Source of the DNA: Modestobacter sp. VKM Ac-2985
Lineage (GTDB): Bacteria; Actinomycetota; Actinomycetes; Mycobacteriales; Geodermatophilaceae
NCBI RefSeq assembly: GCF_026967925.1
Contig: NZ_JAPVBI010000001.1
Coordinates: 1,323,794-1,387,793 of the forward strand
Direction: 5' to 3'
DNA length: 64,000 nt
Shown here piece after piece: positions 10,839 through 19,918 of this stretch. The stretch's first letter is position 1, and the number at the start of each line of letters is the position of its first letter. The position numbers and the translations under genes were made by a program. A model generated the notes under the pieces. It was not told the origin of the DNA. It was given only the letters and a program-made list of their open reading frames with translations, and did no database searches.

Positions 10839-11837
10839 GTGGCCGCCACACTGCACGACGTGGCCCGCCTTGCGGGGGTCTCCTTCAAGACGGTGTCGAA
10901 CGTGGTGAACGACTACCCGCACGTCCGCCCCAGCACCCGGCAGCGCGTGCAGGAGGCCATCGCGCAGCTGGGGTACCAGCCGAACCTCTCCGCGCGCAGC
11001 CTCCGGTCCGGCCGCAGCGACGCGATCAGCCTCGCCGTCCCGGAGCTGCGGCTGCCGTACTTCGCCGAGCTGGCCGACGAGGTGATCCGTGCGGCCGAGC
11101 GCCGGGGCCTGGTCGTGCTCATCGAGCAGACCAACCGGGACCGCAAGCGGGAGCTCGACCTGCTCGGCAGCGCCCGGCTGCGGATGGTCGACGGGCTCCT
11201 GTTCAGCCCGCTGGGGCTCACCGCCGAGGACGCCTCGATGGTCGAGATCGACACCCCGCTGGTGCTGCTCGGCGAGCGTCTCTTCCACCCCGCGGTCGAC
11301 CACGTGACCATGCAGAACGTGGCCGCGGCGCGCGCTGCCACGGAGCACCTCCTCGCCCGCGGTCGCCGGCGCATCGCGGTCGTCGGCTCGCACCCCGGTG
11401 AGGTGATCGGCTCGGCCGGGCTGCGCCTGCAGGGGTACCGCGCGGCGCTCGACGCGGCGGGCATCCCGTTCGACGAGCGGCTGCTGGGGCCGGCCGAGCT
11501 GTGGCACCGCCGGGAGGGTGCCGAGGCGGCTCAGGCGCTGCTGGCCTCCGGGGTCGACTTCGACGCGGTGTTCGCGTTCAACGACACCCTCGCCCTGGGT
11601 GCCATGCACGCGCTGATCGCCGCCGGCCGTCGGGTCCCCGACGACGTCGCGGTGATCGGCTTCGACAACACCGACGACGGCATGTTCTCCCAGCCGACGC
11701 TCACCACCGTCGACCCGGGCCGCCGGGAGATCGCCGAGCGTGCGGTCGAGACGGTCGTGCAGCGGATCGCCGACCGGAGCATCGCCCCGCAGCACGTGGA
11801 AGTGGGCTACTCGATCGTCCAGCGCGAGTCCAGCTGA
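10839..11837 (+). CDS. LacI family transcriptional regulator (arabino-oligosaccharide operon)
   Basis: 332 aa from GTG 10839, which follows a GGGAGGAG Shine-Dalgarno (10821-10828). The N-terminal LacI helix-turn-helix is TLHDVARLAGVSFKTVSNVVN (about 4-24), with a hinge helix YQPNLSARSLRSG. A periplasmic-binding-protein-like sensor domain follows to the C-terminus (FAFNDTLALGAMHAL, VIGFDNTDD). It stands upstream of a sugar ABC importer and GH51 gene on the same strand, so it most likely represses that operon until a sugar, probably arabinose-derived, is bound. Confidence 0.9.
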   Translation: MAATLHDVARLAGVSFKTVSNVVNDYPHVRPSTRQRVQEAIAQLGYQPNLSARSLRSGRSDAISLAVPELRLPYFAELADEVIRAAERRGLVVLIEQTNRDRKRELDLLGSARLRMVDGLLFSPLGLTAEDASMVEIDTPLVLLGERLFHPAVDHVTMQNVAAARAATEHLLARGRRRIAVVGSHPGEVIGSAGLRLQGYRAALDAAGIPFDERLLGPAELWHRREGAEAAQALLASGVDFDAVFAFNDTLALGAMHALIAAGRRVPDDVAVIGFDNTDDGMFSQPTLTTVDPGRREIAERAVETVVQRIADRSIAPQHVEVGYSIVQRESS

Positions 11838-12202
11838 GGCCTCGGCCACCGGCCCGGGCACGGGTCCGTCCCCGCCGCCGAGCCTGTCGTGGACCGGTTC
11901 GTCGACGACTCGCCGAGCGCGTCGGCGCGTTCTGCCGAGCCCTCTTGACACCGGTCGTGGGATGGACCACATTGCTCTTCACAACGTTGTAGAAGGTGCT
12001 CCACGGCACAGTCGCCAACGTGTGCGGCGCTCCGGCGCCTGCTCCCGGTCACCACCCAGCGACCGGGTGTCCTGCGCGCGGCGCTGGGCGACACCCTCGC
12101 CCACTGCAGCTCGTCGCACCTCGCTCCACAGGGGCCGAACGTGCAGCCGGCTCCAGCCACCGACGACGGCGTCCGTGGCCGTCACTCCGAGAGGGACCTC
12201 CC
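11838..12202 (+). promoter_or_regulatory. 365-nt control region of the arabinoside operon with promoter and LacI-type operator
   Basis: No gene is seen here. It holds TTGACA (11945-11950) and CACATT (11968-11973) with a 17-nt spacer. Just downstream is the 10-nt palindrome ACAACGTTGT (11981-11990), centred on CG as LacI-family operators are. The operator would cover the transcription start, which fits repression by the gene at 10839. About 210 nt of leader then precede the binding-protein gene. Confidence 0.6.
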
Positions 12203-13561
12203 GTGAACAAGAAGATCATGACCGCACTGTTCGGTGCGGGGACCGTCATGACCAGCCTCACCGCCTGTGGCGGCGGCGGGGACGGCGAGGCCGCCGCCAG
12301 CGGCGGCGGCGGTGGGTCGTGCAGCGTGCCGATCGCCAACGCGGAGGCGCCGGTCGTCTCCGTGTGGGCGTGGTACCCGAACATGAAGACGGTGGTGGAG
12401 AACTTCAACGACACCCACACCGACGTGCAGGTCTGTCTCACCAACGCCGGCCAGGGGGCCGACGAGTACGCCAAGTTCCAGACCGCCGTCTCGGCCGGCC
12501 GCGGCGCCCCGGACGTGATCATGCTGGAGACCGACACCGTCCCGGTCTTCGCCCTGCAGGAGGCGCTGGTCGACCTGAGCGAGTACGGCGCCAGCGAGGT
12601 CGAGGACAACTTCGGCGAGGGTGCCTGGCGCGACGTCTCCAGTGGCGACGCGGTGTACGGCATCCCGATCGACGGTGGCCCGATGGCGATGATGTACCGC
12701 CAGGACATCTTCGACCAGTACGGCATCACCCCGCCCACCACCTGGGACGAGTACCGGGCCGCGGCCGAGGAGCTGAAGGCGGCCGGTGGGCCGCTGATGG
12801 GCGACCTCCCGGCGAACGTCCCGGCCCCCACCGTGGCGCTGATGCAGCAGAACGGCGCGGAGCCGTGGACCTACGACTCGGCGAACCCGACCGAGCTGGA
12901 GATCGACCTCAACAGCCCGGAGAGCAAGGAGGTGCTGGACTACTGGGCCGGACTGGTCGAGGACGGGCTCATCGGCACCCAGGACCAGTTCACCACCGAG
13001 TACATCTCGGGTGCGATCAACGGTGACTACGCCACCTACATCTCCGCCGCCTGGGCGCCCGGCTACCTGACCGGCGCCGGCGCGGGTGAGGGCGCGGACG
13101 CGGGCACCTGGCGCGTCGCCCCGCTGCCGCAGTGGGACCCGGCCAACCCCGTCTCGGTCAACTGGGGTGGCTCGGTCCTCTCGGTGACCAGCCAGGCGGA
13201 GGACCCGGAGCTGGCCGCGCAGGTGGCGAAGGAGCTCTACGCGGACGAGCCGTCGCTGACCGACGGGTGGACGTCGCAGACGATCTTCCCGCTGAACCAG
13301 TCGGTGCTGAACTCGCAGGAGTTCGTCGACCACGAGTCGGAGTTCTTCGCCGGCCAGACGGCCAACAAGGACGTCTACATCCCGGCGGCGAACGCCTACG
13401 AGGGGTCGACCTACAGCCCCTTCGGCACCACGTTCTACGCCCAGTTCACCGAGGAGATCGCCGCGATCAACGCCGGTGAGAAGACCGGCTCGGAGGCGCT
13501 GGACGACCTGCAGGCGGAGATGGAGACCTACGCCGAGCAGCAGGGCTTCACGCTCAACTGA
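12203..13561 (+). CDS. Sugar ABC transporter substrate-binding lipoprotein
   Basis: 452 aa from GTG 12203. Signal peptide with lipobox SLTAC (about residues 17-21), then a Gly/Ser-rich linker and an extracellular solute-binding domain of the family-1 type (VVSVWAWYPNMK, then DEYAKFQTAVSAGRGAPDV). It should capture oligosaccharides outside the membrane and pass them to the two permeases encoded next. The GH51 gene in the same operon suggests arabino-oligosaccharides (inference). Confidence 0.9.
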   Translation: MNKKIMTALFGAGTVMTSLTACGGGGDGEAAASGGGGGSCSVPIANAEAPVVSVWAWYPNMKTVVENFNDTHTDVQVCLTNAGQGADEYAKFQTAVSAGRGAPDVIMLETDTVPVFALQEALVDLSEYGASEVEDNFGEGAWRDVSSGDAVYGIPIDGGPMAMMYRQDIFDQYGITPPTTWDEYRAAAEELKAAGGPLMGDLPANVPAPTVALMQQNGAEPWTYDSANPTELEIDLNSPESKEVLDYWAGLVEDGLIGTQDQFTTEYISGAINGDYATYISAAWAPGYLTGAGAGEGADAGTWRVAPLPQWDPANPVSVNWGGSVLSVTSQAEDPELAAQVAKELYADEPSLTDGWTSQTIFPLNQSVLNSQEFVDHESEFFAGQTANKDVYIPAANAYEGSTYSPFGTTFYAQFTEEIAAINAGEKTGSEALDDLQAEMETYAEQQGFTLN

Positions 13562-13587
13562 GGCTGCCGGCCCAGCCGGACGACTCC

Positions 13588-13630
13588 GTCCGGTCGCGGG
13601 GAGGGCGCACCGCCTTCCCCGCGACCGGAC
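13588..13630 (+). promoter_or_regulatory. Intra-operon hairpin after the binding-protein gene
   Basis: Perfect 14-bp inverted repeat GTCCGGTCGCGGGG / CCCCGCGACCGGAC (13588-13601 and 13617-13630), extendable by a few more pairs. It lies between the binding-protein stop and the first permease. Such hairpins often protect the upstream mRNA or cause partial termination, so the binding protein is made in excess. Confidence 0.7.
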
Positions 13631-13664
13631 ACCCCCACCTCCCCAGAACGAGAGCGAGACGGTG

Positions 13665-14621
13665 ATGGCAACGCTGGACACGGCACCGCGGCCGGTGTCC
13701 CCCGCAGCAGGGGCCACGGTGGCCCCCGGACGGCGGGGCGCCCGCCGACGCAAGCGGCGCGGCAACGGCATGGTCGGGTGGCTGTTCCTGGCCCCGTTCG
13801 CGGTGGTCTTCCTGCTGTTCCTGGTCGGCCCGCTGCTGTACGCCTTCTACCTGAGCCTCTTCACCAACGGGCTGGCCACCGGTGAGGAGTTCGCCGGTCT
13901 GGCGAACTACAGCCGGGCCTTCACCGACCCGGCCTTCCTGTCCGGTGTGTGGTTCGTGGTGCGCTTCGCCGTCGTGGTCATCCCGGTCCAGATGCTGGTC
14001 TCCCTGGCCGCGGCGTTGGTGCTCGACTCGCTCACCAGCCGCTTCGCCACGTTCTCCCGGCTCATGATCTTCATCCCCTACGCGATCCCCGCCGTCATCG
14101 GTGCGGTGCTCTGGGGCTTCCTCTACAGCCCGAACTTCGGGCCGCTGGAGCAGCTGTTCGGGGAGGGCGCACCGTTCCTGCTGAGCCCGGACAACCTGTT
14201 CTACGGGCTGACGAACGTGGTGACCTGGCAGTGGGCCGGCTACTACATGATCATCATCTACGCAGCGCTGCAGGGGATCGACCCGGCCGTCTACGAGGCG
14301 GCCCGGATGGACGGCGCGAAGGCCTGGCAGATCGCGCTGAGGATCAAGATCCCGATGATCAGCTCGGCGCTCGTCCTGATCCTGGTGTTCGCCGTCATCG
14401 GCACCCTGCAGTTCTTCACCGAGCCACAGGTGCTGCTGCCGATCTCCAACGGGTCGATCACCACCGACATCACCCCGAACGTCTACGCGTTCAACCTGGC
14501 GTTCCGGTTCGCCCAGTTCAACTACGCCTCGGCCATCTCCTTCGCCCTGGGCATCGTGGTGTTCATCGGCGTCTACGTCTTCCTCTTCCTGACCCGCAAG
14601 CGTGGGGGGTTCCTCAAGTGA
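13665..14621 (+). CDS. Sugar ABC transporter permease (MalF-like)
   Basis: 318 aa from ATG 13665 (GTG one codon earlier is possible). A basic Ala/Arg-rich cytoplasmic leader is followed by about six transmembrane segments. The family EAA loop is visible as YEAARMDGAKAWQIALRIKIPM (about 205-226), the contact site for the ATPase. Partner of the next permease, overlapping it by 4 nt (GTGA). Part of the LacI-controlled sugar import operon. Confidence 0.92.
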   Translation: MATLDTAPRPVSPAAGATVAPGRRGARRRKRRGNGMVGWLFLAPFAVVFLLFLVGPLLYAFYLSLFTNGLATGEEFAGLANYSRAFTDPAFLSGVWFVVRFAVVVIPVQMLVSLAAALVLDSLTSRFATFSRLMIFIPYAIPAVIGAVLWGFLYSPNFGPLEQLFGEGAPFLLSPDNLFYGLTNVVTWQWAGYYMIIIYAALQGIDPAVYEAARMDGAKAWQIALRIKIPMISSALVLILVFAVIGTLQFFTEPQVLLPISNGSITTDITPNVYAFNLAFRFAQFNYASAISFALGIVVFIGVYVFLFLTRKRGGFLK

Positions 14622-15541
14622 CCGTCCTGTCCAGCCCCGCCCGCGCCGACGCCCCGGCCGAGGCTCCCCGCCAGCACCGGGCCCGACGCCCGCGTCGGCG
14701 TCGTACCGGCTCGCACCTGTTCCTGGCCTTCCTCGTCCTCTACTTCGTGCTGCCGCTGTGGTTCCTCATCGTGGCCAGCACCAAGAGCCCCGGCGGGCTG
14801 TTCAACTCGCCGAACGGCGCCCTGTGGTTCGGCGAGGACTTCGCCCTCTTCGACAACCTCTCGACGCTGTTCACCTACAACGACGGCATCTACCTGAGGT
14901 GGCTCGGCAACTCGCTGCTCTACGCCTTCGGTGGCGGCATCGGGGCCACCGTCCTGGCGGTGCTCGCCGGGTACGCGTTCGCCAAGTTCGACTTCCCGGG
15001 GCGCCGGTTGTCCTTCGCGCTGCTGCTCGGCGCGGTGATGGTCCCGATGACCGCCCTGGTCATCCCCACCTTCGTGATGCTGTCGGAGGTCGAGCTCACC
15101 AACACCGCGTGGGCGGTGATCCTGCCGTCGATGCTCAGCCCGTTCGGCGTCTACCTGATGCGGGTCTACACCGCCGACGGCGTGCCCGACGAGCTGCTGG
15201 ACGCGGCCCGGATGGACGGCGCGGGGGAGTTCCGCACGTTCTTCCAGGTCGCGCTGCCCCTGATGCGCCCGGCGATCGTCACGGTGCTGCTGCTGTCGGT
15301 CGTGGGCACCTGGAACAACTACTTCCTGCCCCTCGCCGTCCTGTCGGACTCCGAGCTCTTCCCGATCACCGTGGGGATCAACCTCTGGCAGGGGCTCGCC
15401 GGGGCCAACAACGGCGGCGGCGTCTCCCTCTACACGCTGATCGTCGTCGGCTCGCTGGTGTCGATCATCCCGCTGATCGCCGCCTTCCTCGGCCTCCAGC
15501 GGTACTGGCAGGGCGGCCTGTCCATCGGCAGCCTCAAGTAG
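14618..15541 (+). CDS. Carbohydrate ABC transporter permease (MalG-like), ends in TAG
   Basis: 307 aa from GTG 14618, overlapping the previous stop. Six predicted membrane segments and an EAA loop (LLDAARMDGAGEFRTFFQVALP). It pairs with the MalF-like permease to form the channel. The stop codon is TAG (15539-15541), one of only two in the window; a stem-loop follows 10 nt later. Because UAG is probably the selenocysteine codon here, this stop presumably works because no SECIS element follows. The C-terminus SIGSLK looks like a normal family end. Confidence 0.92.
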   Translation: MTVLSSPARADAPAEAPRQHRARRPRRRRTGSHLFLAFLVLYFVLPLWFLIVASTKSPGGLFNSPNGALWFGEDFALFDNLSTLFTYNDGIYLRWLGNSLLYAFGGGIGATVLAVLAGYAFAKFDFPGRRLSFALLLGAVMVPMTALVIPTFVMLSEVELTNTAWAVILPSMLSPFGVYLMRVYTADGVPDELLDAARMDGAGEFRTFFQVALPLMRPAIVTVLLLSVVGTWNNYFLPLAVLSDSELFPITVGINLWQGLAGANNGGGVSLYTLIVVGSLVSIIPLIAAFLGLQRYWQGGLSIGSLK

Positions 15542-15550
15542 CTCACCGGC

Positions 15551-15572
15551 GGCCCGCCACCGGCGGCGGGCC
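15551..15572 (+). terminator. Stem-loop after the MalG-like permease
   Basis: GGCCCGCC / GGCGGGCC (15551-15558 and 15565-15572) with a 6-nt loop, just past the TAG stop. It probably attenuates transcription into the arabinofuranosidase gene. Confidence 0.5.
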
Positions 15573-15686
15573 CCGGCCGGCGCGGTGCACGCCCTCGTGC
15601 TGCCCGCCAGACCTCCCTCGCACGGACCTGTTCCAGGCCCGTCACCCCATCGCGCGGCCAGGCCGCCCCCACGTCGAGGAACCCTC

Positions 15687-17198
15687 ATGTCCACTGCACA
15701 CCTGACGCTCGACCCCCGCTTCACCATCGGCGCCGTCCACCGGCGGGTCTTCGGCTCCTTCGTCGAGCACCTGGGCCGCTGCGTCTACGACGGCCTCTAC
15801 GAGCCCGGCCACCCGACGGCCGACGAGGAGGGCTTCCGGACCGACGTGCTCGAGCTGGTCCGCGAGCTCGGGGTGTCCACCATCCGCTACCCCGGCGGCA
15901 ACTTCGTCTCCGGCTACCGGTGGGAGGACGGCGTCGGGCCGCGGGAGTCCCGGCCGAAGCGCCTGGACCTGGCCTGGCACTCGCTGGAGACCAACCAGGT
16001 GGGCCTGCACGAGTTCGCCCGCTGGAACGACAAGGCCGGCAGCGAGCTGATGCTGGCCGTCAACCTCGGCACCCGCGGTGTGCTGGAGGCCCTCGACCTC
16101 CTGGAGTACAGCAACGTCCGGTCCGGGTCGGCCCTGTCGGACCAGCGCATCGCCGACGGCACCCCGGAGCCCTTCGGCGTGAGGATGTGGTGCCTGGGCA
16201 ACGAGATGGACGGCCCGTGGCAGCTGGGGCACCGCAGCGCGGAGGACTACGGCAAGATCGCCGCCCAGACCGCCAAGGCCATGCGCCAGCTGGACCCGTC
16301 GGTCGAGCTCGTGGTGTGCGGCAGCTCCAACTCCGCCATGCCGACGTTCGGCGCGTGGGAGCGCACCGTGCTGGAGCACACCTACGAGGACGTCGACTAC
16401 ATCTCCTGCCACGCCTACTACGCCGAGCGCAACGGCGACCTGGCCGGCTTCCTCGCCTCGGCCGTCGACATGGACCACTTCATCGAGTCCGTCGTCGCCA
16501 CCGCCGACCACGTCAAGGCCGAGCTGCGCAGCGCCAAGACGATCAACGTCGCCTTCGACGAGTGGAACGTCTGGTACCAGGAGCGCTTCCACGCCGAGGA
16601 CCAGATCACCGACATCGAGCAGTGGCCCTACGCGCCCCGCCTGCTCGAGGACGCGTACCACGTCGCCGACGCCGTCGTCGTCGGCAGCCTGCTCATCTCG
16701 CTGCTCAAGCACGCCGACCGGGTCACCTCCGCGAGCCTCGCGCAGCTGGTCAACGTCATCGCGCCGATCATGACCGAGCCCGGTGGGCCGGCCTGGCGGC
16801 AGACGACGTTCTTCCCCTTCGCGCTGACCTCCCGGCTGGCCCGGGGCACCGCGCTGCGCGTCGAGCTGTCGAGCGAGACGTACCGGACCACCGAGCACGG
16901 CGACGTCCCGCTGGTCGACGCGGTCGCCACCCACGACCCGGAGACCGGCGCCACGGCGGTCTTCCTGGTCAACCGGGCGATCGAGGGGCCGACGACGGTG
17001 ACCGTCGACACCCGCAGCCTCGGTGACGTGCGCGTCCTGGAGACGCACACCCTGAACGACGACGACCCCTACGCGGTCAACACCCTGGCCGAGCCGACCC
17101 GGGTCACCCCGGTGGCGAACAAGAGCGCCCACCTGCAGGACGGCGTCCTCACCATCGAGCTGCCCCCGGTGTCCTGGACGGCGGTCTCCCTTGGCTGA
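15687..17198 (+). CDS. abfA: GH51 alpha-L-arabinofuranosidase
   Basis: 503 aa from ATG 15687, with GAGGA 6 nt upstream. Releases terminal alpha-L-arabinofuranosyl residues from arabinan or arabinoxylan oligosaccharides. No signal peptide, so it acts in the cytoplasm on imported sugars. A (beta/alpha)8 barrel carries the acid/base Glu173 in CLGNEMDGPW and the nucleophile Glu292 in AFDEWNVWY, with RYPGGNFVSGYRWEDG near the N-terminus. A beta-sandwich C-terminal domain closes the protein. Its place between permeases and ATPase defines the likely substrate of the operon. Confidence 0.95.
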   Translation: MSTAHLTLDPRFTIGAVHRRVFGSFVEHLGRCVYDGLYEPGHPTADEEGFRTDVLELVRELGVSTIRYPGGNFVSGYRWEDGVGPRESRPKRLDLAWHSLETNQVGLHEFARWNDKAGSELMLAVNLGTRGVLEALDLLEYSNVRSGSALSDQRIADGTPEPFGVRMWCLGNEMDGPWQLGHRSAEDYGKIAAQTAKAMRQLDPSVELVVCGSSNSAMPTFGAWERTVLEHTYEDVDYISCHAYYAERNGDLAGFLASAVDMDHFIESVVATADHVKAELRSAKTINVAFDEWNVWYQERFHAEDQITDIEQWPYAPRLLEDAYHVADAVVVGSLLISLLKHADRVTSASLAQLVNVIAPIMTEPGGPAWRQTTFFPFALTSRLARGTALRVELSSETYRTTEHGDVPLVDAVATHDPETGATAVFLVNRAIEGPTTVTVDTRSLGDVRVLETHTLNDDDPYAVNTLAEPTRVTPVANKSAHLQDGVLTIELPPVSWTAVSLG

Positions 17199-17284
17199 CC
17201 CCCTGGCCGCCGGGCACCCGATGACCCCTCACCCGTCCGTCCTGTCCGGATCCCCGGCATCCCCGACCACCAGGAGTGCGCCCG

Positions 17285-18358
<1,074 letters not shown>

Positions 18359-18364
18359 TCGTCG

Positions 18365-18387
18365 GGTCCCGCTGGACGGGCGGGACC
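18365..18387 (+). terminator. Terminator hairpin of the arabinoside operon
   Basis: GGTCCCGC / GCGGGACC (18365-18372 and 18380-18387), loop of 7 nt, right after the ATPase stop and before the selC promoter. Confidence 0.55.
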
Positions 18388-18409
18388 TGCCGGTCCGGTC
18401 GTCGGGACG

Positions 18410-18415
18410 TAAGGT
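18410..18415 (+). promoter_or_regulatory. selC -10 box
   Basis: TAAGGT ends 7 nt before the first base of tRNA-Sec, so transcription may begin at or near the mature 5' end. No clear -35 element. Confidence 0.5.
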
Positions 18416-18422
18416 CGGCGGC

Positions 18423-18518
18423 GGAGACGTCAGGGTGTCTGGTGGCCCCCGCGGCCTCTAAAGCCGACGTGGCCGAGCAACTCGGTCAGGCGGGTTCGAT
18501 TCCCGTCCGTCTCCGCCA
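18423..18518 (+). tRNA. selC: Selenocysteine tRNA with anticodon CTA (reads UAG)
   Basis: 96 nt including an encoded CCA (18516-18518). Acceptor GGAGACG pairs with CGTCTCC, and the discriminator is G. The long variable arm is a 7-bp stem GGCCGAG / CTCGGTC with loop CAA (18471-18487). The T arm has loop TTCGATT. The anticodon loop is CTCTAAA (18456-18462); after the invariant T33 the anticodon is CTA (18458-18460), not the usual TCA. It therefore reads UAG. The selA-selB genes immediately downstream and the overall shape rule out tRNA-Leu or tRNA-Ser. Oddities: T18430 faces C18507 at the eighth acceptor position, G18451 faces A18467 closing the anticodon stem, and a T-C mismatch lies in the D stem. 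Confidence 0.93.
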
Positions 18519-18525
18519 ACCGCTC

Positions 18526-18555
18526 CGCGGAGCCGGCCCTCGGGCCGGCTCCGCG
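18526..18555 (+). terminator. Strong hairpin after selC
   Basis: Perfect 14-bp inverted repeat CGCGGAGCCGGCCC / GGGCCGGCTCCGCG (18526-18539 and 18542-18555), 7 nt after the CCA end of tRNA-Sec. It separates selC from the selA promoter. Confidence 0.8.
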
Positions 18556-18564
18556 ACGGGCACC

Positions 18565-18570
18565 TACGCT
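18565..18570 (+). promoter_or_regulatory. selA -10 box
   Basis: TACGCT, 8 nt before the selA ATG, with no Shine-Dalgarno between. Points to a leaderless selA-selB transcript separate from selC. Confidence 0.6.
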
Positions 18571-18578
18571 CGGCCGCG

Positions 18579-19904
18579 ATGACCACGGAAGCGACGGCCA
18601 CCGACCCACGCCGGCAGGTGCCCCGCACCGACACGGTGCTCGCCGACCCCGCCGTCGCGGCTGCGGCGCAGCGACTGGGCCGGGAGCTGGTGAAGCGCGC
18701 CGTGCAGGTCGCCCAGCAACGCGTCCGGGACGGCGACGTCGCGCCGGAGGACGTCGTCGCCGCCGTACTGGCCGGGCTGCCCGGCACCGCCAGCAGCCTC
18801 TCGCCGGTGCTCAACGCCACCGGCGTGCTCGTGCACACCAACCTCGGCCGGGCACCGCTGTCGGGCGCGGCGGTGGCGGCGGTGGTGGCGGCCAGCGGCA
18901 CCACCGACGTCGAGCTCGACCTCGGCACCGGCCGCCGCGGCCCGCGAGGGGAGGGGGCGCTCTCGGCGTTGCTGGCCGCCGTGCCCGCCGCCGAGGCCGC
19001 GCTGGTGGTGAACAACTGCGCCGCCGCGCTGGCGCTGGTGGCCACCGCGTTCGGCGGTGAGCTGGTCATCGCCCGCGGGGAGCTGGTCGAGATCGGCGAC
19101 GGGTTCCGCATCCCCGACCTGCTGGTCAGCACCGGCGCCCGGCTGCGCGAGGTCGGCACGACGAACCGCGTCTCGCTGGCCGACTACACCGACGCGCTCG
19201 GCCCGGACACCGGTGCGGTGCTCAAGGTGCACCCCTCCAACTTCGTCGTCCGCGGGTTCACCCGGTCCGCCGACGTCGCCGAGCTGGCTCCGGCGCTGGC
19301 CGGCACCGGGGTGCCGCTGGTCGCGGACGTGGGCAGCGGACTGCTCCGCCCGCATCCACTGCTGCCCGACGAGCCGGACCTGCAGACGACGCTGGCCGCC
19401 GGTGCGGACCTGGTGCTGTGCAGCGGCGACAAGCTGCTCGGCGGGCCACAGGCCGGGATCGTGCTCGGCTCCGCGGCGCTGGTCCAGCGGCTGCGCCGGC
19501 ACCCGCTGTACCGAGCGCTGCGGGTCGACAAGACGACCCTGGCGGCGCTCGAGGCGACGCTGCGTGGTCCCGTGCCGCCGGTGCGGGAGATGCTCGACGC
19601 CGACCTGGCCGGCCTGCGGGCCCGCGCCGCCGCGGTCGCCGACGCGCTGCAGGCCCGGGGGGTCGAGGCCGTCGCCGTCCCGGCGACCGCGCGGGTCGGC
19701 GGTGGGGGAGCCCCGGAGTTCGAGCTGCCCAGCGCCGCCGTCGCCCTGGACCCCCGGTTCGCCGAGCCGCTGCGCGCCGGCAGGACCCCGGTCGTCGGCT
19801 ACCTGGAGGGCGACCGCACGCTGCTGGACCTGCGCAGCCTCCTCCCCGCCGACGACGAGCGGCTGATCACCGCCGTGACGGAGGTGGCCCGCCGGTGGAG
19901 CTGA
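18579..19904 (+). CDS. selA: L-seryl-tRNA(Sec) selenium transferase
   Basis: 441 aa. SelA is a PLP enzyme that converts Ser-tRNASec to Sec-tRNASec with selenophosphate. The N-terminal tRNA-binding region is followed by LNATGVLVHTNLGRAPLS, the fold-type-I core, and the PLP lysine in CSGDKLLGGPQAG (Lys285; E. coli Lys295). Length is slightly below the E. coli enzyme. It stands between selC and selB, with selB starting at or before its end, so the enzyme and its factor are co-expressed. Its tRNA partner has a non-standard anticodon; SelA is not known to read the anticodon, so no change would be needed. Confidence 0.96.
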   Translation: MTTEATATDPRRQVPRTDTVLADPAVAAAAQRLGRELVKRAVQVAQQRVRDGDVAPEDVVAAVLAGLPGTASSLSPVLNATGVLVHTNLGRAPLSGAAVAAVVAASGTTDVELDLGTGRRGPRGEGALSALLAAVPAAEAALVVNNCAAALALVATAFGGELVIARGELVEIGDGFRIPDLLVSTGARLREVGTTNRVSLADYTDALGPDTGAVLKVHPSNFVVRGFTRSADVAELAPALAGTGVPLVADVGSGLLRPHPLLPDEPDLQTTLAAGADLVLCSGDKLLGGPQAGIVLGSAALVQRLRRHPLYRALRVDKTTLAALEATLRGPVPPVREMLDADLAGLRARAAAVADALQARGVEAVAVPATARVGGGGAPEFELPSAAVALDPRFAEPLRAGRTPVVGYLEGDRTLLDLRSLLPADDERLITAVTEVARRWS

Positions 19905-19918
19905 ACCCTGCCGCGCGG

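Noticed and set aside
15539..15572. TAG plus hairpin after the MalG-like permease as a UAG-Sec/SECIS pair
   Set aside because: The protein ends where the family normally ends, and the short hairpin looks like an attenuator. The frame beyond the TAG shows nothing conserved.
18423..18518. Amber-reading tRNA-Leu, tRNA-Ser or pyrrolysine tRNA
   Set aside because: The long variable arm and position before selA-selB fit tRNA-Sec; there is no pyl gene, and tRNA-Pyl has a very small D loop and short variable region.
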